The notes under the pieces were generated by a model. The model was not told the origin of the DNA, made no database searches, and saw only the letters and a program-made list of their open reading frames with translations. This document shows, piece by piece, positions 49,199 through 56,266 of a stretch of DNA of 64,000 bases (within the stretch, counting starts at the first letter, position 1; the number at the start of each line of letters is the position of its first letter). Origin of the DNA: JBMNIZ01 sp050951405 (lineage in GTDB: Bacteria; Bacillota; DULZ01); contig JBMNIZ010000008.1 in the NCBI GenBank assembly GCA_050951405.1, forward strand, positions 1 through 64,000, read 5' to 3'. Made by a program: the position numbers and the translations under genes.

Positions 49199-50866
49199 TT
49201 ACCGACCCGGCCAGCCGCCCAGCTGCATGGACAGCCACATGGCCTGGGCATTCATCTGGTTGATGGCTTTTTCCAAGGCCGCAAATTGGGCCCAGTAGCG
49301 GTTTTCCGCCCGGATCAGCCTTTCGTTCATCCGGTCAATTCTTTCATCCAGCCGGTTCAGATCCCGGTCCAGCAGGCTGATGCTGCCCTGCTCCGCCACA
49401 AAGTCGATGAGCATGCGGGAATCCACGTTCCGCAGCAGGGGGGCGTCGTTCCCGGGCCCCGCCTTGCTGATGACCTGTTTCATCCCCTGGATGATATCCT
49501 CGTAGATCCGGCTCACTAAACCAGTCTGCCGGCGCCTTTCCGCCGATTCAGTCAGGGACCGGTCCGGCTGGCTGAAAAGGAGCTCCAACAGGGCGCCGGG
49601 ATTCTCCCGGATCGCTTCTTTCAGCTTATCTTCTTTAATGATAAGTTTGCCGCCCCGGGAACCGCTCACATAACCCTCCGTTTCGATCCCGAACTCCGTT
49701 AAGCGATAAAGCCCGGAAGAGCCCTGCACTTCTTCATAAAGCCCTGATCTCACCCTCTGCAGGATCTGGCTCAGGATGGGGTCATTCCACAAGAGGCCGC
49801 TTTTTGCCTTTTCTTCCCATAATTCGATTTCCCTTTCCGACATGGCCTCTTTCTGCTCCCGGGTCAAAGAGGGATAGTCGGGATGCCTTTTTTCTTGCAG
49901 CTGCTGGTTGATCTTGTCCACCAGCTCGTTATAGCGGTTGACGAATTCTGTTATTTTTCCGTAAACGGCTTCCACATCTGTGTCCACGATGATCTGGGTG
50001 CTGCCTAAAGACTTGATTTGCACATTGATATTATTGATCTGAAACTGGTTGTGGCTGAATCGCAATCCTACCGCCGCGCCAAAGTCCACCAGGGCATCCC
50101 TGCCTCCGTATTGGACCCGGTCCGCCAGCCACTTCTGCTCCCCTTCCTCCAGGTATTGGAGCTTGAGCAGGTTGCCGGCGCCGGTGATAAAGCCCACTCC
50201 TGCAACAAGGCTGCTGTTTTCCTCAATCCGGATGGTATTTTCCGCTCCGGTTTCCTCCGTCTGGAGAAAAAATCGGTCCAAAGCCGCATCATAGATGGCC
50301 CTGACTCCGATTTTGCTTTGATTGATCTCCCGCACCAGCTCTTCCAGCTGCACCGCGCTCAAACCGCTTTTATTGATGGTCACGGAACCCTTATTGGTGG
50401 TAATGGTGAAGTTGATGACATCATCATCATTCAGGCCAAACTGTTCAGCCAGACTTTTCCCTTCGCCCAAGGAAATTTTATCGCTGCTGGCCGCGGACCA
50501 GTTGGCGGCCAGCTCCCGCACCACCAGCCGGTAACTGCCGGCGGCCGCATCGGCCCTGGCGCTGACTTCCACCACTGAGCTGTCCGCCGCCGTGGCTTTC
50601 TTCACCCAGGGCAGGCTGCTCACCGACTGCTGCAGCAGGGCGCCGCCGGAGGAAACCCGAGTCAAGCCCAGTTCCTTTCTGGTCTCCAGGATAAAAGCAG
50701 CCAAAGCTCTATTGATCTCCTGATAGGCTTCCTGTCGCCAGCTGTGCAGGGTTTTTTCCTGTTCCAGCTTGTCCACTCTCATTCTTTCAATCCGCATCAG
50801 GTCCTTGACGATGGCCTCCAGGTCCATACCCGTGGCCAATCCGCCCACCCTTAAATTGCCCGCCAA
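49199..50866 (-). CDS. fliD: flagellar filament cap protein FliD
   Basis: A 555-residue FliD. The N-terminal GLATGMDLEAIVKDLMRIER and the C-terminal coiled region (ISLLDRDLNRLDERIDRMNE) with YWAQFAALEKAINQMNAQAM are diagnostic. The middle has LVVRELAANWSAASSDKISL-type repeats. It caps the filament and promotes flagellin folding. TTG start with GAGGGTG upstream. Confidence 0.95.
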   Translation of the reverse strand: MAGNLRVGGLATGMDLEAIVKDLMRIERMRVDKLEQEKTLHSWRQEAYQEINRALAAFILETRKELGLTRVSSGGALLQQSVSSLPWVKKATAADSSVVEVSARADAAAGSYRLVVRELAANWSAASSDKISLGEGKSLAEQFGLNDDDVINFTITTNKGSVTINKSGLSAVQLEELVREINQSKIGVRAIYDAALDRFFLQTEETGAENTIRIEENSSLVAGVGFITGAGNLLKLQYLEEGEQKWLADRVQYGGRDALVDFGAAVGLRFSHNQFQINNINVQIKSLGSTQIIVDTDVEAVYGKITEFVNRYNELVDKINQQLQEKRHPDYPSLTREQKEAMSEREIELWEEKAKSGLLWNDPILSQILQRVRSGLYEEVQGSSGLYRLTEFGIETEGYVSGSRGGKLIIKEDKLKEAIRENPGALLELLFSQPDRSLTESAERRRQTGLVSRIYEDIIQGMKQVISKAGPGNDAPLLRNVDSRMLIDFVAEQGSISLLDRDLNRLDERIDRMNERLIRAENRYWAQFAALEKAINQMNAQAMWLSMQLGGWPGR

Positions 50867-50914
50867 AGCTAAACACCCTCTTTTTGTTCCGTGATTGCTC
50901 TTTATGCTAATTCT

Positions 50915-51274
50915 CTAGATCCTTTCATCCACCATGATCCCGGCCAGCTCCCAGAGCTTGGCCACCATGTCCAGCAGTTTTTCCGGTGGGATTTCCCGGA
51001 TCAGTTCCCCGCTTTCCCGGTCAAAAACCTTCACCATGATCTCGTGGGTGGCCTCATGGATGGAAAATTCAAAACGGGTGAAAGTCCCTTCCAAAGATTT
51101 GTTGGCATGTTCAATGGCCCGGATGATCTCTCTTTCGCTGGGGGGCTTCTCTCCGGCTGTGCTTTCCCTCTTTTGGGCCCTTTCCGCTACTTTCAGATTT
51201 TTCTCGCCGGCAGCAGCCTTCAGCCGGGACTGGTCCATGCCCATGCTTCCGGTAGTGACAGGATTGATCTGCAT
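50915..51274 (-). CDS. flaG: flagellar protein FlaG
   Basis: A 119-residue protein with a disordered N-terminal half and the FlaG C-terminal domain (REIIRAIEHANKSLEGTFTR; MVKVFDRESGELIREIPPEK). FlaG influences filament length. First gene of the operon: GGGGGGAGGTAA precedes the ATG and a sigma-28 promoter lies about 40 bases upstream. Confidence 0.93.
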   Translation of the reverse strand: MQINPVTTGSMGMDQSRLKAAAGEKNLKVAERAQKRESTAGEKPPSEREIIRAIEHANKSLEGTFTRFEFSIHEATHEIMVKVFDRESGELIREIPPEKLLDMVAKLWELAGIMVDERI

Positions 51275-51311
51275 TTACCTCCCCCCTTACCTCAGGGTCT
51301 TTCTATCAACT

Positions 51312-51339
51312 ATATCGGCAGTTTTCCTGCGAAACTTTA
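51312..51339 (-). promoter_or_regulatory. sigma-28 promoter of flaG-fliD-fliS operon
   Basis: On the minus strand TAAAGTTT begins at 51339 and GCCGATAT ends at 51312, with 16 bases between TAAA and GCCGATAT. This matches the Bacillus/Clostridium sigma-D consensus (TAAA, 14-16 bases, CCGATAT) closely. Confidence 0.85.
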
Positions 51340-51448
51340 GCATGTAAGCGTTGGAAAAAACCTTTTCCTCATCAAGCCGTGGTTTGACAAAAAAATCAGG
51401 TGGAAACCGGATGCCATTTCCCTTCCACAAAATAAAAACGACCAGGCC

Positions 51449-51475
51449 TAAAGTTTCCAGCCCGTCAGCCGATAA
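51449..51475 (+). promoter_or_regulatory. sigma-28 promoter of flagellin
   Basis: TAAAGTTT at 51449 and GCCGATAA at 51468-51475, with exactly 15 bases between TAAA and GCCGATAA: a perfect consensus. It lies about 95 bases upstream of the flagellin start and diverges from the flaG promoter 110 bases away. Confidence 0.93.
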
Positions 51476-51570
51476 TATTAAATGAGAAGTGAAATCCTTC
51501 CCGCGGCCGCAAAGAAGGATGAACTTAAAGGCAAGGAAGCCAAAATTAATTTCAAGGAGGAATGGGAAAA

Positions 51571-52728
51571 TTGATTATCAATCACAACATTTCTGCTCTA
51601 AACACCTATCGCCAACTATCGTCAAACAACGTACTGCAAAACAAGAGCTTGGAAAAGCTCTCCTCGGGTTTTCGCATCAACCGGGCCGGGGATGATGCGG
51701 CTGGTCTGGCCATCTCGGAAAAAATGCGGGGGCAGATCAGAGGCTTAAACCAAGCCTCCAGAAACGCCCAGGATGGGATTTCCCTCATCCAAACTGCAGA
51801 AGGCGCATTAAATGAAACTCATGCCATCCTGCAGAGAATGAGGGAGCTGGCAGTACAAGCATCTACCGATACCAATACCAACGAGGACAGAGCGGAGATT
51901 CAAAAAGAAATTGACCAATTGGCCACGGAAATTACCAGAATCGCGGATACTACTCAATTTAACACCATGAATCTGTTAAATGGGGACTTCAAGGGCAAAG
52001 TATTTCATATCGGCGCCAACGCACAGCAGAATGCTTCCATTGAAATAGCCGGCATGAGGGCTTACGAATTAGGGGTTGGAACCGAAGGCTCTGATGGATC
52101 GGGAGCAGCTGCGTCAGGCACCATTCAAGAAATCACCATTACCGCCAATAGTGTAGGCTCACAATATAACAAAACAATAAAAATTGAACAAGGCACAGGT
52201 AATAATGCTGAAACAGCGATAACAGAAACTGATGACGAAATAATCATTACATTAGGAACGGATTCGGAGGGCGCCCCATTAACAGTAACGCAAGATGAGA
52301 TAGTTAATTTAATCAACGGGCTTGGCACCTACACGGCTACAACTACCAATCCAACCGGTTCAATTACGACAGGTGAGGCCCAAATAAGCGGTGGCATAGA
52401 TGCCGGTGAGCCGGTACCTGCCAAAGGTATTGATGTGTCTACCCAAGCTGCGGCCGATGCGGCAATTTCCATCATCGATACGGCGATAAGCACTGTTTCC
52501 TCCGAGCGCGCCAAGCTGGGTGCTATGCAAAACCGCTTGGAGCATACCATTGCCAACCTGACCACTGCCGCCGAAAACCTGCAGGCTTCCGAATCCAGAA
52601 TCAGGGATGTGGACATGGCCAAAGAAATGATGGAGTTCACCAAGATGAACATCCTCAGCCAAGCGGCCACGGCCATGCTGGCCCAGGCCAACCAGCAGCC
52701 CCAGATGGTCCTGCAGCTGCTCCGGTAA
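51571..52728 (+). CDS. fliC: flagellin
   Basis: About 385 residues, the filament subunit. The conserved D0/D1 N-terminus is IINHNISALNTYRQLSSNNV with KLSSGFRINRAGDDAAGLAI; the C-terminal D1/D0 has ESRIRDVDMAKEMMEFTKMN and ends QPQMVLQLLR. Residues about 170-290 form the variable outer domain, more AT-rich than the rest and Thr/Glu-rich. I favour the TTG at 51571 (ten bases after GGAGG, giving the standard IINHN start) over the ATG at 51562, which is one base from the ribosome site. It is on the opposite strand from the other flagellar genes. Its terminator hairpin has been split by IS copy 2. Confidence 0.95.
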   Translation: MIINHNISALNTYRQLSSNNVLQNKSLEKLSSGFRINRAGDDAAGLAISEKMRGQIRGLNQASRNAQDGISLIQTAEGALNETHAILQRMRELAVQASTDTNTNEDRAEIQKEIDQLATEITRIADTTQFNTMNLLNGDFKGKVFHIGANAQQNASIEIAGMRAYELGVGTEGSDGSGAAASGTIQEITITANSVGSQYNKTIKIEQGTGNNAETAITETDDEIIITLGTDSEGAPLTVTQDEIVNLINGLGTYTATTTNPTGSITTGEAQISGGIDAGEPVPAKGIDVSTQAAADAAISIIDTAISTVSSERAKLGAMQNRLEHTIANLTTAAENLQASESRIRDVDMAKEMMEFTKMNILSQAATAMLAQANQQPQMVLQLLR

Positions 52729-52741
52729 CTCTGCCGCAAAA

Positions 52742-52764
52742 AGAGCCGGGAATTCCCCGGCTCT
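52742..52764 (+). terminator. flagellin terminator hairpin = left target duplication of IS copy 2
   Basis: AGAGCCGGG-AATTC-CCCGGCTCT is a 9-bp stem with a 5-base loop, 13 bases after the flagellin stop. Its 23 bases are repeated exactly at 54475-54497. Insertion has cut off the T-run: here the stem is followed directly by the IS end (CAGACTG), so termination after flagellin is probably weakened. Confidence 0.88.
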
Positions 52765-52787
52765 CAGACTGTAGACAAAGTCTTATG

Positions 52788-52822
52788 AAATGCAAACCTT
52801 GGCCGATCCTTGGTTTGCATTT
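52788..52822 (+). terminator. subterminal hairpin at the left end of IS copy 2
   Basis: AAATGCAAACC (52788-52798) pairs with GGTTTGCATTT (52812-52822), followed by TTCATTT. It lies 23 bases inside the element upstream of the transposase, as in copy 1 (6101-6136). It would stop or weaken transcription entering from flagellin. Confidence 0.5.
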
Positions 52823-52952
52823 TCATTTATACATTCCATAATTGCCGTGCGCAAAAAATCTTTGGCAAAAGTGTAAAAAAGCCAGTAATTGCAGGCATTT
52901 TCAGCCCTTTTAACGAAATTATATTATGGGAAAAACCAATACCGCCGGGGTG

Positions 52953-54396
52953 ATGAAAATGCTTGCGAAAAAAGACCGTGAAGCTGTTAACCAAATGGAA
53001 ATTGTTTGCATAGACAGCCTGGTTCCGGAAAACCATCTGCTTAGAGCCGTCCAGGAGAGTATTGACTTTCAGCTTCATCTATGATGAAGTGAAAGACCTG
53101 TATTCAGAAAACCATGGCCGTCCCAGTGTAGATCCGGTTGTTCTAATTAAGCTGTTGATCCTGCAGGCACTCTATGGCATCCGTTCCATGCGGCAGACCA
53201 TAGAAGAGGTAAAGGTAAACGTCGCTTACCGCTGGTTTCTGGGATATGGCTTGCAGGAGCAGATCCCTCACTTCTCTACCTTTGGCAAGAATTACGTGAG
53301 ACGGTTTCAGGAAAGCGACATTTTTGAAAAAATCTTTGCGCGTGTTCTCGAAGGAAGCCATCAACTGCGGGTTTCTCAACACCAGCGCCATTTTCATTGA
53401 TGCCACTCATGTCAAAGCCAGCGCCAATAAGAAGAAGTACATCAAAAAGATGGTCAGGCATCGTGTACATAAATACAAGCGTGATTTGCTTTATGAAATT
53501 AACGAGGATCGGAAAGCCCATGGCAAGGAACCGTTTGCTGATGATGAGGACGGAGGCAATGATTCCGGAGATGAAGGAGGCACCCCGGCTGACAGCGGCA
53601 AGGAACGAGAAGTCATAGAAAGTACAACAGATCCGGAAAGCGGCATGTTCTACAAGAGTGAAAAAGAGAAATGCTTTGCCTATACTGTAACCGTTGCCTG
53701 TGATCAGAACAACTTTGTCCTGGGATTAAAAGCAGCTCCCGGCAATGTTCACGACAGCCAGGTTTTCTCCGATGTCTTCCAGCCAGTCATTGAGACAGCA
53801 CCCCGAAATCGAGTCTGTAGTTCCAGGATTCCGGATACAAAACCCCGGCCATCTGCCGGGAGATAGTCGAAGCCGGCAAAGACCCCATCATGCCCTACAA
53901 GCGCCCCATGACAAAGAAAGGCTATTTCAGAAAACATGAATTTGTTTATGACGAATACTACGACTGCTACATTTGCCCCAATAACCAGATCTTAAAGTAC
54001 AGCACCACCAACCGCAACGGTTACCGCGAATACAAAAGTGATCCCAAGGTCTGCATCGGCTGTGAGCATAGAAAGAAGTGTACACAGAGCAAAAACTTTA
54101 CCAAAGTGGTTACCCGTCATGTATGGCAGTCCTATACAGAAATAGCCGAAGACCTCAGGCATACCGAACGGGGAAAAGAACTTTATCGTAAGCGCGGCGA
54201 GACAATTGAGCGTGTCTTTGCCGATGCGAAAGAAAAACACGGGATGCGTTTCACGCAGCTCCGGGGCTTGAGAAAAGTACAACACTATCTCACGCTTCTT
54301 TTTGCATGCATGAATCTGAAAAAGCTGGCCATGTGGAAGCGGAAACAACGGACATTACCGCCCACAACCTCCCCGCAGCAGGGAGGTACTCTCTAA
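52953..54396 (+). pseudogene. IS1182-family transposase, three frameshifts
   Basis: Homologous over its full length to the intact copy at 4480-5973. It starts with an MKMLAKKDREAVNQ peptide at ATG 52953 and ends SPQQGGTL at 54396. One-base insertions near 53071, 53350 and 53792 break the frame; all lie in the diverged left half. The catalytic FIDATHVKA is present in frame 2 and the C-terminal ETIERVFADAKEKHGM in another. It cannot make active transposase. The end at GGTL-stop before the terminator hairpin is likely ancestral. Confidence 0.9.
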
Positions 54397-54423
54397 CATT
54401 TCAGCTATTTTATGTTTAAAAGT

Positions 54424-54461
54424 AAAATGGCCTCTAGGTTTTGCTTCCTAAAGGCCATTTT
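54424..54461 (+). terminator. hairpin at the 3' end of the IS copy 2 transposase
   Basis: AAAATGGCCT (54424-54433) pairs with AGGCCATTTT (54452-54461), followed by TGTC and the terminal repeat. Same structure as 4470-4507 in copy 1; probably the transposase terminator. Confidence 0.6.
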
Positions 54462-54474
54462 TGTCTACAGTCTG

Positions 54475-54503
54475 AGAGCCGGGAATTCCCCGGCTCTTTT
54501 TCT
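54475..54503. terminator. right target duplication of IS copy 2 with the original flagellin T-run
   Basis: Second copy of the 23-bp hairpin AGAGCCGGG/CCCGGCTCT (54475-54497), followed by TTTT and a pyrimidine tract. This is the distal half of the flagellin terminator that kept its U-run. On the plus strand it stops transcripts leaving the IS; it also faces the convergent SLH gene. The next 190 bases to 54694 hold no gene. Confidence 0.8.
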
Positions 54504-54694
54504 TTTCTCTTTTTTCTCCTTTCTCCCGTCATTGTATTTTTATTGTCATAATGCTCCTGGAAGCCTAAACTATGGCGATGGATGGAAGCTTCCAATCACC
54601 GGTTTTTTCACAAAAATCACAACACCGCTCACATCCCGCCTCATTTCCCTTCATGGAAATGATCCTGGATGGACGGAGAAAGATTCCTTTTTGC

Positions 54695-56215
54695 TTACCG
54701 GAAATGGAGGAGGCGGTCCCGGTACTCACTTTTCATCTCCCGCTGCATGTAGTTGATAAAGCGCTGGAGAAAAACGGCGGCCTCGGCCCGGGACATGGTT
54801 TCTCCCGGAAGAACCCGGCCGAAAGCGTCACCGCTGACCAGCCCCATTTCCGCAGCCACATAAATGGCGTCCCTGGCCCAGTAAGGGATCTCCTGATCAT
54901 CCCGGAAAGGGGTGGGGCTGGGGTTAAAGGGAGCCAAGCCTTCAAAACCCAGGGCCCGGATCAGGGCGGTGATGGCCTGGGCCCTGGTCAAGACTCCACC
55001 GGGATCAAAACTGCCCGGCCTGGTCCCTTTGATCACACCCGCCTGGCTGACCGCCTTTATTTCCTGATAATAGGGATGATCCACCCTCACATCCACAAAA
55101 AGCGAAATCTCCTTCTCTTCCTCCCGGTTGAATCGGTCAAAGGGATTGAGCGCAGTTTGCCGGCTCTCTTTGGCTGTCTCCATGCCCGTCAGGCGGGCCA
55201 AAGCCCGGGCAAATTCGCCTCGAGTCATGGGCAAGCGGGGTCCAAAGTACTCCCCCCGGGCCGGAAAGGCTTCCAAACTGGCCAGCTCCAAGATGGGCCC
55301 TTCCGCCCAGTGCCCGGAAATATCCCTGAAGAGAGGTACCGGCAGCCTCCTCTGGCTGGGCAGGGTGGTCAAGCGGGTGCTCCCGCTGACCTGTTTCCTG
55401 CTCCGGCCCTTCTCTAGGAAACCTTCTGCATCAAAGCGGGGCAAATTGGCCTCATAGCGCAGAATGCCCTCTTCCTGGATGCTTTCCAAGTAGCCCCCGG
55501 CAAAACTGATGGGAGTGGGTTCATTGGGCTGGTACGATAGCTCCCGGGAACGGTTAACGGAAATGTGGAGCTGGAAAGTACCCGACCACTCCTGGGGATA
55601 TCTTTCCTTATCTTTGATCAGATCCCCGGTAAAGCGGATAATCCCATCCACCCTCTGGGTTTCGGTGCTCCCCCAGGCATGGTCATAGCCCACCGTATCC
55701 CCCCAGGTCTCCACCACAACAGTGGCCTGATCCTTGCCCAAAACATAAGTCTTCCGCCCGGACCAGTTCCCGCTGAAATAGGCCACCGCCGGCTGGTGAT
55801 CAACCAGAGTGGATTTGGAAAACTGGTAATCCTTCAGGGTGTAGCGATCCTTCCCTACGGTCACGGTTTCGCTGATCCGGTCCACCGAAGTCACATAGAC
55901 AGTCTGCTTGTCCTCCATTTTCTTCTCTTCACTGCTGCTGAAGGAAACAGTACGATTTAATTTAATGGAACCGGTACTGTCGCTGAGCTTGTAACTCAAG
56001 TTGGTCTGATAGCCCCCTCCCCGGCCGGCCCGCTGGCTTTTCTGCACGGTACCGGTCAGGATCACCGGCTCTCCGGTGAGAAAAGTCAGCTCTCGGTATT
56101 CCCTTTCGTTGGAGATGCCTTCTTCCAGATGGAGCAGGTATTCTGTTCCCAAGGCAGGCCCGGCCCCAAGCCAGAACAGGAGCAAACTGCAGAAAAAAAT
56201 TACCGCTTTTCTCAT
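54695..56215 (-). CDS. S-layer homology (SLH) domain surface protein, C-terminal SLH triplet
   Basis: A 506-residue exported protein. The signal peptide (AVIFFCSLLLFWLGAGPALG, cleaved near residue 23) is followed by a beta-rich region of unknown function (residues 25-300; FLTGEPVILTGTVQKSQ). Three SLH repeats follow: LFRDISGHWAEGPILELASL, FVDVRVDHPYYQEIKAVSQA with GVIKG and SFDPGG, and FRDDQEIPYWARDAIYVAAE. SLH domains bind pyruvylated wall polymer. GGAGG precedes the ATG. It is codirectional with the next SLH protein 51 bases upstream. Confidence 0.92.
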   Translation of the reverse strand: MRKAVIFFCSLLLFWLGAGPALGTEYLLHLEEGISNEREYRELTFLTGEPVILTGTVQKSQRAGRGGGYQTNLSYKLSDSTGSIKLNRTVSFSSSEEKKMEDKQTVYVTSVDRISETVTVGKDRYTLKDYQFSKSTLVDHQPAVAYFSGNWSGRKTYVLGKDQATVVVETWGDTVGYDHAWGSTETQRVDGIIRFTGDLIKDKERYPQEWSGTFQLHISVNRSRELSYQPNEPTPISFAGGYLESIQEEGILRYEANLPRFDAEGFLEKGRSRKQVSGSTRLTTLPSQRRLPVPLFRDISGHWAEGPILELASLEAFPARGEYFGPRLPMTRGEFARALARLTGMETAKESRQTALNPFDRFNREEEKEISLFVDVRVDHPYYQEIKAVSQAGVIKGTRPGSFDPGGVLTRAQAITALIRALGFEGLAPFNPSPTPFRDDQEIPYWARDAIYVAAEMGLVSGDAFGRVLPGETMSRAEAAVFLQRFINYMQREMKSEYRDRLLHFR

Positions 56216-56266
56216 GGCGAAACCTCCAGAGAATTCATTCCCACCCCGAAATCCCGATCAAAACCA

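Larger units (their letters stand above)
52765..54474 (+). mobile_element. IS1182-family insertion sequence, copy 2 (1,710 bp, decayed)
   Basis: Same 15-bp terminal inverted repeats as copy 1 (CAGACTGTAGACAAA at 52765; complement ending at 54474), bounded by an exact 23-bp duplication of the flagellin terminator hairpin. Subterminal hairpins recur: 52788-52822 near the left end and 54424-54461 at the right end. The transposase gene is broken. From about 53830 to the right end it is nearly identical to copy 1, whereas the left half differs at roughly one base in ten, so the element is a mosaic. Confidence 0.93.

Noticed and set aside
53324..53866. 180-codon frame within IS copy 2 as a separate gene
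   Set aside because: It is a middle fragment of the transposase between two frameshifts.
54498..54694. Possible gene or terminator for the SLH protein downstream of IS copy 2
   Set aside because: Short frames only, no ribosome site; a CATTTCC/GGAAATG hairpin lacks a T-run on the minus strand.
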